This document shows, in pieces, positions 11,271 to 22,812 of a stretch of 64,000 nt of DNA (positions are counted from its first letter, which is position 1; each line of letters begins with the position of its first letter). Both the position numbers and the translations under genes were made by a program. This DNA comes from Ramazzottius varieornatus (lineage: Eukaryota > Tardigrada > Eutardigrada > Parachela > Ramazzottiidae), in contig BDGG01000005.1 in NCBI GenBank assembly GCA_001949185.1, positions 2,705,972-2,769,971 of the forward strand, given 5' to 3'. The notes below the pieces were generated by a model. The model worked only from the letters and a program-made list of their open reading frames with translations, did not search any database and was not told the origin of the DNA.

Positions 11271-11390
11271 ACATTTCGACGCTCACATTTGGGTTAAGCC
11301 ACCGCCACCCATGCAGGCGGGGTGGAGCCGGTCCCGACCAAATGTGAGCACTGAACTGTGAGAGTGGAAATATGAGCGGTTGATTGTTTT
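11271..11390. repeat. CTCACATTT repeat cluster, right arm
   Basis: Contains CTCACATTT and AAATGTGAG copies and ends GAGCGGTTGATTG at 11387, the inverted partner of CAGTCAACCGCTC at 6660. A CG-rich hairpin-like stretch (GGCGG repeats) lies between the motifs. Confidence 0.5.
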
Positions 11391-11725
11391 TTCGCACGCT
11401 GTGAAATATGGCCAGACTGCAGAATCTTCTGCGATCCAGTTGGTCTCTTGTATCTGTTTACATTCTGCGAGAGCTCCGCCCAAAAGGCTGGCCTTCCAGC
11501 GGAGCTTTAGAATGAATTATGGACCGCTTGAGTCATCGTAGAAAGCTGTTCAGGCATTCTAAAGCCCTTAAATTGGGGAAACTATGGCAAGCCTGAGCCT
11601 TTGGCGGAAAGATCAAAGGATGGGAACCAAGGTTTATTCACATCTGACGTAATAAAAAGCCCAGACCGGTTACCACGCCCATTGACCAATAGACAGAAAA
11701 GACGGGCCAATAAATCAGCTGCGAT

Positions 11726-11925
11726 TGGGCGGTCAACCTATCAATGGCAATGGCTAGTGTCGGTGGTTAGACATAGAAAAACTAATGGCCGGCCCCTAGT
11801 GCTCAACCTAGAAAGACCAATGGTCAACCACTAGTGGTCGAGACAGCAAGACCAACGGCTAGCCACTACTGGTCAATCTACCAAGATCAATGGTCAACCA
11901 ACCTACCCACCCACCCACCCTGGCG
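11726..11925. repeat. degenerate minisatellite of about 37 bp plus CCCA run
   Basis: About five diverged tandem units share AAGACCAATGGTCAACCACT-like cores (for example near 11812, 11850 and 11886). They are followed by four CCCA repeats at 11906-11921. There is no coding potential. Confidence 0.6.
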
Positions 11926-12017
11926 CTTTTACCATTGCACGATCATACACCTTTCTACCTAGTTACCCAGCCGCGTCGCTGCCGATCGCGCAGCAGGCAG
12001 CACGAGTTACGTCATAC

Positions 12018-12052
12018 CCTGTCGGTCGTACCATTTGTCCGACCGGCAGGGT
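12018..12052. repeat. hairpin, CCCTGTCGGTCG / CGACCGGCAGGG
   Basis: A 12-bp near-perfect inverted repeat with a loop of about 11 bases in the spacer upstream of the second thioredoxin gene. No function is assigned. Confidence 0.5.
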
Positions 12053-12512
12053 CCTGAAAGTAATCGATTCTTTGTTAATCAACTAGCTGTTTTTGCCAGT
12101 TGATTCGTACGAATTTGATTGATCAGACACAAAGTCATGATTCGCAAAAAATAAAAAAAATGGTAAAACCAGAAAAGAAATCGGGGAATCATCCTGAAAA
12201 AAGGATTCGTGCTGTCTGGAGCTCGAGCTCCCTCTGATGATTTTGCGATTCAGAGTCCCCTTGGGTATCCCTTCTTGCACTCTGCATTCTTCTCCGGGCT
12301 CTTTGGAACGAAGTAATCGTAGAACTTGGTAAGTTCAGCCAGCTATCTACCAACTTGACTTCCGTCAAAGTCAACTTTGTGCGCGTCTACTCTGATAACG
12401 AGCACCAGCGCAGTATAATCGTGCCCTTGCAAATTTCGCAGACACATCCATTGACCCTTTATCGTTGCAGGTGCCTTCTTCGCAGTTTTCGTTACCTTAC
12501 TTCAGAGGAATA

Positions 12513-13030
12513 ATGGCTACCAAAGCGCAGCACATCACGGACAAGGCCGCTCTGGACAAGATACTGAAGGATGCTGGAAGCAAGCTGGTCGTTATTGACT
12601 TCCATGCTACCTGGTGTGGCCCGTGCAGGCAGATCGGCCCTAAATTTGAGGAGTTTTCTTCAAAATATGCCGACGTTATCTTCCTGAAAGTCGATGTAGA
12701 TGAAGCCGAGGATATTCCGTCCGAATACGAAATTAGCGTTATGGTAAGATTCTGCCTTGATTGAATTTCATTTTTGATTAGTACAATTGATGACATGAAC
12801 AAGATCGTTTTCTCAACTGGCGCACACGTTCAGCCAATGATTATTGAAATCTGCGCCACTCTACTTAGCGATCGTGTTCAGTTCATTTGCGGACGTCCCA
12901 ATCTATCTTCCTTGCCGTTGTTTTTTGTTTCTAGCCCACCTTCATTTTCATCAAGAACGGAAAGCCTGTGGAGACGTTCTCTGGAGCGAACGCTGGCAAG
13001 CTGGAAGACATGATCAAGAAGCACAAGTAA
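12513..13030 (+). CDS. thioredoxin (paralogue 2)
   Basis: Exons 12513-12743 and 12935-13030 (phase-0 GT-AG intron) give 108 residues. WCGPC lies at residues 34-38 after VVIDFHAT, and the junction again falls right before the cis-proline (M|PTFIF). Two residues near the N-terminus are missing relative to paralogue 1 (5606-6019); the rest aligns without gaps. A CAG acceptor at 12468-12470 upstream of the ATG could indicate a 5' UTR intron or trans-splice site. There is no targeting peptide, so a cytosolic protein is expected. Confidence 0.95.
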
Positions 13031-13810
13031 TAGTCTGATGTGTAAGGCAGCGTTGCTGGCAGCTAATGTCCCTCTTTAGACCGGTATCGTGGTTCCTTCT
13101 CGTCGTTTCCATTCCATTTCAGATAGTTCCTTGGAATTTTTCCCCAGTTTCACTACGGTGTTTGTCCGTCACCTAATTTGTCCATGGGAAGCGTTACTAA
13201 TCTATTGCGGCTAACTTATTATACTTCTAAAGAACACTCTAACGTTTTTCGCCTCTGAGTTTTACGTGCAATGTTACCTAGAATGTTTTGGTAAAATAGG
13301 AGAGCTTTATGGTCAAATTGGACTTCATCTTTGTCTTGTGAGAGCTCTCCGTTAACGAGCAAGTCTGGAAAATCGTTCGGGGAGCTCGTGATGGCTGCGT
13401 GATGCTCATCTCCAGGTGCATCGATTTTCCATCTGGAACGCTATCAAGACCTTGCGTGGTATGTCAAATTACCCCTCGTCATTTTACTCCTCTGTCGGGT
13501 ACCTGGTACGGGTTGGACTACCATTACAATCTGACGGGGCGAAGGTATTCAAGGCTAATAGTAATATGAATAGTCAGCACTTTGGTGGCAAAAAGCCACT
13601 GTGATTATCAAATTCTATCAGCGAACGTAATGGGTTTCCCGATAAGCATGCTAGCCTCTCTAGCCCCACCCAGGGTTCTGCAGGCTGATATCTGTAAGCC
13701 ATGAGACGGAGAAATTAAGGTTAACGAAAGGGACGTGTTTATGACGGATCGGAAAAACATAAATGGCGAAAATAGGACTGCAGCACTGAAAGGGTCTTCT
13801 GGTATCTTCT

Positions 13811-14675
13811 TTAAGCGACCGCACGCATTCTTTCTGGAAATAAAATACGGGAAGTGATCAGTTTACAAAATGTTTAACCAGAGCAGTAGAAAGCACTCAC
13901 GTCCAGGTTTGCCAGAGTAGTTCAGCCCTCGGAGAGGAGCAGAAGGGACACACGATCGACTTCCTACTGTGTCGATTCGACAGACCGAAGACCCTATGCA
14001 CTCCCACTCGGTATTCTTCCTGACGTTGAAGATGCAGCTACCGATGTAGTCATCTGTTTTGTTTACCGGTAAGGAGAAGCCGAAGCCTGCGAATAGAAAA
14101 CAAGTGCAACGATCCGACGGCTTGACAGAAAATCAAAGTGGAGCCTTGGCAAACGAACTCGGCAATTTTCTTTCCTAAGTGGCGCAGCCTTCTGGCTAAT
14201 AACACTAAAAGCGCGGACGCGACTTAGGAGTTGGGACCACTGTCTTGTCGAGTTTGTTTGCTGAGCTTCCGGCTAGGTGCACTGACCATCACTGGTTTCC
14301 CAAGGTCCGCTGACAGGATTGTCGTTGCATACCAGATGGTACATGGGATCCAGACGTCCGCTCTCGAGAGCGAAGATTTTTTTGGCATTGGTGGTAAAAG
14401 GTGGGCAGTCCGAGTAGCAACTATTGGACCCGTTGTTGAAGAACCTGCAGACGTAAGTGTCGCCAGCCCGAAAGGCGGAAGCTGCAAAACGAAGTACTGG
14501 AGTCATTCGAATCAGTTTGTATCGCCATTCGCTTGTCCTGAGATTCCATCCCAAAGTATTATCAGCTGAAAGCAAGAAGTAGAATTCTTCGAGGACAGAT
14601 TCACCAACCTCTCACGACTAGGAGGACAGCGAGAAAGATGTGGCGAAGTGAACTTCCGGTTCCCGCAAGGTCCAT
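13811..14675 (-). CDS. secreted cysteine-rich protein of unknown family
   Basis: Four exons on minus: 14675-14609, 14565-14287, 14086-13901 and 13833-13811. All junctions are GT-AG in phase 1, and the first intron is only 43 bp. The model gives 184 residues. The first exon is a clean signal peptide (HIFLAVLLVV). The mature protein has eight cysteines, with a clustered CRFFNNGSNSCYSDCPPF block, and potential N-glycosylation sites (NGS, NKT, NYS). No transmembrane segment and no domain recognised. The consistent phases across all three introns and the signal peptide support the model; the function is unknown. Confidence 0.68.
14174..14228. repeat. diverged GTGCGCCACTTG-family palindrome
   Basis: Arms CCTAAGTGGCGCAG and GCGGACGCGACTTAGG, 55 bp, inside intron 2 of the unknown secreted Cys-rich gene. 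Confidence 0.6.
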
Positions 14676-15374
14676 ATTTGCTCGCGAGCAAAGAATATTT
14701 CAACGCTATACTTGCACCGTGGAAAATAAAACCTGAAGATGGAAGCGAATGCCAGTACTGTTCTGCAGAAAACACCGTCACGAATGTTGTTACCAGCGGT
14801 AGAAAGCACACTGGCAAACCAAGAGCACGAACTCCGAACGTGCAATGGAGGACTTTCGCGGAAGATCGAATTTTAAACAAAAGCACTTCGCTGACACGCC
14901 TACATATCAGTCAAACGCACTCTAAGCATACTAAACAATCCGCACTGCAAGCCTTGGCAGCGGAACAAAACCCAGCGGGGTGTCTCAAATTCTGAATAAA
15001 TTAATCGAGCAATACAAGCTAGTTCTGTTAGACAAGGTCCGCCTGAAGGTATGGTTCATCGTCCATCATAGAAGACTACCAAGATGATTTTCAAGAGATA
15101 AAGAATAACAATCCGTTTGAAAAGGACAAAAGGTTAAACAATCAAAACGAGAAGGAACAGAGAAAAAGGCAATGAGAGTTTTCGAGAAGCGCAGGCAATC
15201 GAAAGTCTCTTCAAGAGAAATCAACCAAATTCAATGAAAATTGCAAGAAAAATTGGGCTCGCTTGAGCACAGCGCAAAACGTTCACGGTTTGAAAGCTCT
15301 GGAAGATGAATCAACTTAGAGGAAAAAATTACGAGTTGAGACGGAAACGAGGAGAAGAACCGAAGAACCGAGGC
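14676..15374. other. spacer between secreted-protein gene and stefin
   Basis: Contains the 3' flank of the stefin gene and the 5' flank of the Cys-rich gene, both on minus. It is A-rich and gene-free. A plus-strand open frame of about 115 codons overlaps it but has no support. Confidence 0.4.
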
Positions 15375-15930
15375 TCATTCCAAAGTGGTAATGTGGCCAA
15401 TTTGGTCCCCGCTTGACTTATCTCTGTCCAGTCCACTCAGCTTTGGTTCCTGGCCTCCCAATGGCTTGAATACCTTCAGGTGAACGTACTTGTCCTTGTC
15501 CACTCGTACCTAGGAAGAAAGTGATGAATAAAATCGCTGCGACTGCACGAGTCCAACCGGAAGTCCAATCAACAATCAAGTCTATAATCCGAAACAAAAA
15601 CCGGTAAAACGCTCTGCAGAAAACTACGTATAGCCCGCGTCTCCAGAAAACATACAGCTATCCCATAGCGCCGCAAACAGAGCATCTCAGTTACCTTCAT
15701 AGAGTAGTTCGTTCCAGCAACGACTTGGGTCTTGTACTGCTCGACCACATATTCCTTGAGTGGTCCGACATGCTTCTCCACATAGCTGCGAACCTAGGGC
15801 CAGAAACACGGCGTGAGTACGACATAGTACCCTCCAAGACATCACAAGCTCCACCGAGAAGTCTTACTTTGTCCGCCAGAGCCTGAACTTCTGGCGTAGC
15901 CTCCTTAAGGTCGGAGTGTCCACCCACCAT
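15375..15930 (-). CDS. stefin (type 1 cystatin), cysteine protease inhibitor
   Basis: Three minus-strand exons, 15930-15868, 15793-15695 and 15509-15375, all joined in phase 0, encode 98 residues, the usual stefin length. The N-terminal MVGG provides the conserved glycine of the first binding wedge, followed by ATPEVQALADKV. The hairpin-loop motif QVVAG is at residues 44-48 (QVVAGTNYSMKV). The third exon carries YVHLKVFKPL, the conserved C-terminal strand. There is no signal peptide or cysteine, so it should act in the cytosol against papain-like proteases. It is head to head with the POLR1D-like gene, 481 bp apart. Confidence 0.96.
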
Positions 15931-16411
15931 CCCTGGTGCGTTGCGTTTCTCCAGGTAATGTCCGGCTCCTTCAGCTTCCTGTCCTTCGGGCTGATGGCTC
16001 ATCCTTGCGGGTATCTACCTAGCCTGATCTACCTACTCACAGTCAATTTCAAGACCAAGACGACACCAATGAAGGAACAGAATAAAAACCTTTCTCTTGT
16101 TCCCGAAAAACAAATGGGAGTTTCCGAATCGTCATCAGATCAAATCAAGGGATTGCAATCAATTGATGAGGTCAGAATTTCAGCAGGAGACAAACGAAGC
16201 AGTGGGTCCTACAAGCTAACAGCGTGTAGGCTAGACTTTCCTCCTATGACTCGTTTGTTGTGGTTTCTAAATTCTAATTTTACACATTTTTAGTTTTCGT
16301 GATCTCGTTTTTCCGTTCGTCTGCCATCTCTTCCAGTTTTCGACGTAGATAGGTGCGAGAATCGTACCCGATACCTTCGTTTCAGTTGTGTAGGATCCTA
16401 ACGTCGGGAAG
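15931..16411. promoter_or_regulatory. bidirectional intergenic region, stefin / POLR1D-like
   Basis: The start codons of two divergent genes are 481 bp apart. No TATA box stands out on either side. Position alone suggests shared upstream control. Confidence 0.4.
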
Positions 16412-17045
16412 ATGTCGAACGAGCGAGATGAAGACGCAGAAGCTTTAGAGAGGTGAAGAAATGACGGATGAACGGATAATTCTTCTGCCTGACTTAAGCG
16501 TTGCGATTAGCTTGATTGCTGATTTGCTCGTCTGTAATATTGTCCCTTTCACCAGGCTGGCTGTGGAAGAACTTCTCCGCGACACTCACAAGGCTTCGAC
16601 TCGAGCTGAGACCTTCGGATCGACAGCCTGGCAAACGAGTAACGCACCGAAAGCCAACAAGATCTTCCTGAGCCGCGCTGTCGCCGGAACAGTCATACAG
16701 AATCATTTGAAGGACGCCAAGCCGGCCTCAAGAAGGACAACAGATCCAGACGAAAGAAGAAAGCAGTCGGACCGAAATATCGCCCCTCCCCTGCTGAACG
16801 ACGATGCTTACAGTCCCGGAAGTTCACTAAGTGGGTCCACAGGAAACAAATCAGCCCGGGAAACGAAAGATGCTGGAGGTCCTTCGTCCGATCGTCACGC
16901 CTCAAGAATGTCTCCGTCTGGGAAAAACCACCGTGATCGTTCAAGAAGAACCAGCCCGCGGGAAGACTCGTGCCAGAGAACAGAGCAACGGTTTCGGAAA
17001 GATAATTACGACAAAACAAGACGGGATCGTTCGAGGTCGAAATAA
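16412..17045 (+). CDS. POLR1D isoform-2-like nuclear protein
   Basis: Exons 16412-16452 and 16556-17045 (phase-2 GT-AG intron) give 176 residues. The N-terminal core EELLRDTHKASTRAETFG, followed by a Trp and then KIFLSRAVAGTVI, matches the protein made from the alternative reading of the vertebrate POLR1D locus (EELLKEAKRGKTRAETMG...W...NKRFLINTI). The rest is a long, charged Arg/Ser/Asp-rich low-complexity tail. The RPAC2 dimerisation domain encoded by the main vertebrate isoform was not seen nearby, so here the short protein appears to be a free-standing gene. Biochemical role not established. Confidence 0.8.
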
Positions 17046-18708
17046 AGTACGCCGTGGAAAAACGACCATTGTAATCCATTTGGTGCAGGAGCAATGTTTT
17101 CGGGATTAAGTTGCGGCTAATGTTTGATTTCAATTACAGATTGTAATCCAGATGGTATGTTTGACGGGGCGTCCAGTGTCACGCTAAGCCATTTGTCTTC
17201 GTTTCGGAAGTTATGAATCGCGGGGATCAGCGGAAGCCAACTGTGAACAGAGGTAGAGGAGAAATTAGGCAAGTGGAGTTGAAACTCGGTTATTGGTTGA
17301 AGCAATATTGGTGCGCACTGTGCACCCGTGTTATTAGTGTGGTGCGATCCTTCAGACCAGCCCTTTCGGTTGTAAACGGATAGAATATTCATAATGGTGA
17401 AAGTTGACTACGCGTACGGATGGTCATCTGACTGTCCGCTTTCGCTTACTTCTCGCTTTCTCTTCCACTTTAACGCGACATTGATGTGTCGGCAGAGAGT
17501 TACTGAATTTTGATGGATTACCCATTTTAATCCCAGTTGACGTTTCGATCTTGACCGCAAGTACAGATATAATTGAGGCTTGATGGTGGATTCAAACAAA
17601 ACGCACAAATTAGCGACCATGTGTTTCACCCGTGACCTCTTTTTCCTTTATAGGGTTTTATTTTCGGTGGATCTGCCACGAGATCGGCGGAGGTTCAGGC
17701 AGCGAAATCTATTTCAAAAACACCCGGAGTGATCAAACGTGAAATTCTACTGTCAAACAATCGCGTCGGGAAATTTTTCAACTTGTCACTTTTTGCATCT
17801 TTAAAGAGATCGATGACGGCGTTTGTGCTAAAGCATATTTGAAATGAAACGGCTGCTGAAGGAAAACTTATCTTTGACGGACCGTCTACAAACTCCGGTG
17901 TCAAAGACTGTCAAGTTTCACGCGGATAAGAATAATAAAGGACTTGAAATCGACGAAATTAGGCCGATCAAGGCAAACATTTGACACTTCGGAGGCAAGA
18001 TTTCCCTCTGTAATCATACCCTACCGAATTCTCAAGACGCGTTGATGAATGCTTGTTCTATTGGCTTCGTTTTTGTCAAACCACAATGATCCATAAAGAT
18101 TAATCCAAGTAGTCCTTGCAGGACAAAGAACAGAATCATCGGAAAAATTTTGCCACAACCATTCGTTGTCATATTGGCTTCGCGTTGATCAAGAACGATG
18201 AAGGCCAATGGTCAGTCGTACCAATCAAAACACTTGGAACGCTCACGCACTTACAACCGTCAATTTGGACTGAGTGGGATGTGAATGGAGGGCGTGGTGG
18301 GGCAGTTCCGCGCTGACGTCACAGTGGTTAATGGGTATCCGTGTATAACATGCGAACGTCATCGCTCTTTGCGCTACACACGCCCTGCCGGGTCTGCCCA
18401 GCCCAGCGCTCGTTCATGATGGCGTTATCAGACGGAATTTTTGATATGGCTACAAAGGCAGCTTTATGTTCCTGCGCTGATTGACCCAGCCTGAACGTCA
18501 AAACGCCTTTTTGGCTCAAGAGTGTTTATTACTCCAGTTTACCTTACGTGCAAGAATGAATGACTGATCGAGAGGCTTGTTGGCGCCATGGAGCTTGCCG
18601 AGCCTGACCAGCTCTCCGTATCCTACGCTGCGTCCTTTCCTGGTTGAATGACGATGTCCTAGGCATAGTAGGGCGGAAGTCGTTCTTCACAATCCATCGC
18701 CCACCGCG
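17046..18708. other. gene-free spacer before the TINAG-like gene
   Basis: About 1.66 kb with only short unsupported open frames. No RPAC2-like, tRNA or transposon signature was recognised. Confidence 0.4.
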
Positions 18709-21700
18709 ATGGCGGTTTATTTGTTTCCTTACTTGTTGTTATTTTTTGGACTATTTCTGGAATTTCATACGGTGCGAGGCCTAGGGTTTAGTGGAATACC
18801 CGGCTTATATTGTACATTGAGAACTCCGGGATGTTGCACATTGAGGAACGATACCTGTTCCGTCCCGATTATGGGGACTGCGTGTTATTGTGATCAGTTC
18901 TGTGATCGACGAGCAGAAGGTGAAGTACCCGACTGCTGTCCAGATTTCTATGAGCACTGTAGAGGGGAAATACGCGAATATGTACCGGAGACGACTACGA
19001 CAACGTTCGGACCGTGGACTCTTCCAAGTACCAGAGTCCCTCTGAAGGAACCGGAAATTGTCAGAGGTTTGCAGCGCAGCTTGTATGTGAACTGTGACAT
19101 AGCGGTGCGCACGTGAATATTGCGTTAATTGAAAAGCATTTATCGAAGTTTCAAACTGATGGGTAAACCGTAGAAAGAAGGCTGTCACCCGCAAATACAA
19201 AACCTGCAACGGTAAACTGTCGCTGCACGTACAACATAGGGATAAGGAGTTAGCCGCGTTTGACAAGCTTAAATTTGTTGTTCTTGGGCGTGGATTTTCT
19301 GTTTAGGGGAAGAAAGTTGACTGATTGTGGCTCTTAATTTAATAAGCGAAATTGACTGACGGACCGCTGATTGACAGTTTGTTTTTCTTTCGAGGGGTTG
19401 GTATTGCGTTTTGGTAATTGTTTTGGACAAAGACGAGGTCTTGTGCCCATGTTGGCTGGTACACTAACTCATATTTGATTATCTTGTCGCCGCACTTTTT
19501 GCTCGAGTGCATCTTAATAGCTGCACGTTAGCGTATAGCCAGCGATCAATCATGAGCTTAGTGAGGGAGGATTGTTGACAGAGAATTATTACAAGCACCG
19601 TCTGCTCCGCCGAAACGAGACCGATCCGCTGTCCACTTTTCTTCCTTCACATCTGCCGTATTGTGACTTTACACTTTAGACTAGGTACACCGTCCTCCAC
19701 TCTTTACTGCGCTCCACTGACCAAGTGTGGACCTTTCGACTTTATGGCGGAGAGCACAGTCAGGCGGAAAAAAATGCGCCAAATGACCCTCATAAATGTA
19801 CCTTCTAAAACATATATACTCATACCCCGACTTCCTCACAAAAAACACACCACTCATAAAACCGCAAACAAGTCTGCATATTTTCGATGTCAAGTTATGG
19901 CCTTTAGACTTGTCCCTTCAAAACCCGAAGAACCAACTCGCGTACACTATAGTTGGGAATGAGAAGCGGGCAAATGCAGTAAATCAGTGTGCTGTCGAAA
20001 GTGCGGCACGCTCCCAGTTTACAACAATGATGATCTAGATCTGCGCCGCTTTCGACAGCGATACGACAGTTATCGAAAGTGGCGCAGATGAGCACTGTTG
20101 TTAGATAGAAGTGTGCGCCACTTGGGGTAAAACCACCCGGTTGAGTTCATTTGCCCACGACTGAATTGCATTCTTGTTAGATCATAATGGAGATTGTTTA
20201 TGTGTATTTATAGGGTGCTGGAGTGAAGGAACGTTCCATCTAGTCAGCACACGTCTACAACGCAACTGCAATGAATGGTATGTGTCGGGGTGTTGGGAAT
20301 TGAATGGTAAAATGGCAGACACAATAATTCCAGCACGTGTCGGGATATGGAGAGTGGTCATGGTTCGACAAGTGCGTCGAGAACTCCGGAATTAACGACA
20401 CTGCACCCACAGTGGCATATTTTCCCATGCATACTCGCCTTATCATAACTGGGCCGAGTTATTATTGCAGTTTCTGTCAAAAGATAAGCCCGGACGAAGA
20501 AGTCTTCGAGTTCCTCTGCGACAGCAAAGTGTGTCTCATTCAAGACGATCTCATTCAACGCGTAAACGCTAACCATCAGTACTACAGGTACTCATAAAAA
20601 AGCCACTTTGAAGTTCGTGCAAAATGTTCGGTTCGTCCACATTTGACTGTTGTACCGAACAAGCGTACACCACTTCGTTAGAAATTGATGAAAAGTATGC
20701 GCGCGAAGAGTTTTTCAATATTTGATAGGATGAAGTATCTTACTCGAAAACTGCATTTTAAAAAAAATTTATCCGATCGAACCATCGATTCACACTTTGA
20801 CATTGTCACATTGATGATTTCTTACGCAGTGGGCATACGATATTCACCTTGGTGTCAGTCAAGTTTCCTTAGTGGACATTTTGCTACAATGTTACAATAT
20901 CATATTCTCCTATTTCTAGTTGGAGCGCTTCGAACTACTCGTTCTTCTACGGGCTCACTCTGGCAGATGGCTACTTGCGCCGCCTGGGAACTTTCAAGCC
21001 GGAAGTGACGGTCAGCCGCATGCACGAAATCCGCATCGACAAGAACGCCGTCCTGCCGGACAGGTTTGACGCCAGGGAAAGATGGCCGGGACTGATACAG
21101 CCGGTGCGGGATCAGGGCGACTGTGCAGCGTCGTGGGCGTTCTCCACCTCAGGTAAAACACAGAGTTCCATCTTGAGATTCATAACGACCATTGAAAAGC
21201 TGAAAGAGACGCATTAAATGCGTTGAGCTTGTTCTGCCACTTTATCACTCGGCTAATCGGTACTTTATGGGCTAATGTCTCTTCTTGTTTAACAGAATTA
21301 GCTTCCGATCGCATTGCCATTATGACCAATGGAGAGAAGAATGAACGACTTAGCGCCCAACATTTACTGTCGTGTAATCGAAACAAACAAGAAGGCTGCA
21401 AAGGCGGGCATTTGGACCGCGCTTGGTGGTTCCTTCGGAAGAAAGGGTTTGTTCAGTAATTCGCTCACTACTTCCGGGTTCTTAGAATATACCCCAGATT
21501 CGTTTGACGGAAGTGTTTTGAAACTAAAGGAACGGTTTTTGTGGTAGAATTGTTAGCGAAGAATGCTACCCTTACAAAGTCGAGCCAGCTGCCAGTGGAA
21601 AGTGTGAAGTTGGTTCCGTTGATCTGATTGCGGTCGATAGCTGTCCGAGCGGCTCTTCACAAAAAGATTTATGGGAAATGACTCCACCGTACCGCATTGC

Positions 21701-22487
21701 TAACAAGGTTCGTGCTTTCTTAAATTTTCGAATGCATTTTCGAGTATCCGCTTCGGGTTTTGACTGTTTTCTACGTTCAGACTGACGAAATAAAATACGA
21801 AATCTACCGTAATGGACCAGTACAAGGTAAGGAACCTCAAATTGGGGACGTCGGCAAATGATTTCTCCCAGATTATTTTCCCAAGGCCAGGTGACGCAGG
21901 TTTCCATTGGTGTTGACTGAGAGCCTGCGCCACTGGTTTCTCTGCAAATCTTACGTTCTGTTTTCAGCCGCTTTCCGGGTCTATCCGTCTTTCTTCCTGT
22001 ACAAGAGCGGCGTCTACCAGAGCGACTCGGACGAGCAGTCTGATTTTTCTCTTGGCGCCGTAGACGACAAGCGGAAGTACCATTCGGTCAGAATAATTGG
22101 ATGGGGGAAAGAGTTCGCGGAACAGCGCGAGATAAACTACTGGGTAATTCCAAGAACGAAGAACATTTTTGGGAAAAAACGACTAAAAGGGTTGCTTTGT
22201 TGCAGTTATGTACGAATTCATGGGGTGTAGACTGGGGCGAGCAAGGCACGTTTCGGATAGCCATGGACGATAAGGGTGTCGGCGTGGAGTCCTTCGTGAT
22301 CGGCGTATGGGGAAGTCGGCGTGGTGGAGCTCCCGTGGAGAGCACCTTCCTCCGCAGCAAGCGCCGTTACCATCGACAGAGACAGCGACTGATCAAACGG
22401 AAACACACTCCACGCCAACGTCCACCCAAACAAGTGCGTGCGCGAGTTCGGCAGGACATGCGCAAGATCGAAAAGATGTTCGTGTGA
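18709..22487 (+). CDS. TINAG-like protein: somatomedin-B domain plus inactive papain-like domain
   Basis: Nine exons: 18709-19066, 20214-20277, 20471-20587, 20920-21152, 21296-21446, 21557-21707, 21781-21826, 21968-22143 and 22206-22487, giving 525 residues. A signal peptide ([15 protein letters not shown]) leads into a Cys-rich somatomedin-B module ending [10 protein letters not shown]...[11 protein letters not shown] Thr/Pro linker and a VWC-like segment with NCNEC follow. The papain-fold domain has [11 protein letters not shown], so the catalytic Cys is Ser, as in vertebrate TINAG/TINAGL1. Its His (HSVRIIGWG) and Asn (TNSWG) are kept. After the domain comes a basic tail of about 60 residues with [12 protein letters not shown]. 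The family is secreted into basement membranes, where laminin, also encoded in this window, is a major component. The first intron (about 1.15 kb) holds a palindromic repeat. Confidence 0.93.
19991..20165. repeat. GCGCCAC-type palindromes in the TINAG-like intron 1
   Basis: An inverted pair GCTGTCGAAAGTGCGGC / GCGCCGCTTTCGACAGC (19991-20059) is followed by GAAAGTGGCGCAGATG and GTGTGCGCCACTTGGGG (to about 20124). A conserved flank ending GTTCATTTGCCC comes next. It is a diverged composite of the window-wide GTGCGCCACTTG family. Confidence 0.6.
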
Positions 22488-22812
22488 AGCTCGAACCAAA
22501 TGTTTATAATATTCCTCGATCAGACTCCTCTTTTGTCGAAAGCCTCGAACACTGCCAGCGTGGACAACCCAATGTGATGTTGCATTTGTTCTTCTTACCC
22601 ATGACAGAATAACTCCACTTGTCGAATTCCTATATTTTGTGCCACATGTCGTGTTGTTGACCGAAATCCTGCATTTATTTCTGTTCTATTTTTGTGGTGC
22701 GGAAATCACTTCATTTATTCACCAGTTCAATCTTTGCCTTCATGAGGACCTGAGAAATTAGTACGACATAAAACAGCTGCAATAACAAGAAAGAAAAAAA
22801 ATGAAACGAAGG
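22488..22812. other. convergent 3' flanks, TINAG-like and ECHDC1-like
   Basis: AT-rich 3' UTR/intergenic DNA between two convergent genes. No additional feature was seen. Confidence 0.5.

Noticed and set aside
14648-14995. 115-codon plus-strand frame
   Set aside because: It overlaps, in antisense, the signal-peptide exon of the minus-strand Cys-rich gene, and the minus model has better support.
17046-18708. Searched for an RPAC2 domain next to the POLR1D-like gene
   Set aside because: No frame resembling the RPAC2 dimerisation domain was found in this stretch.
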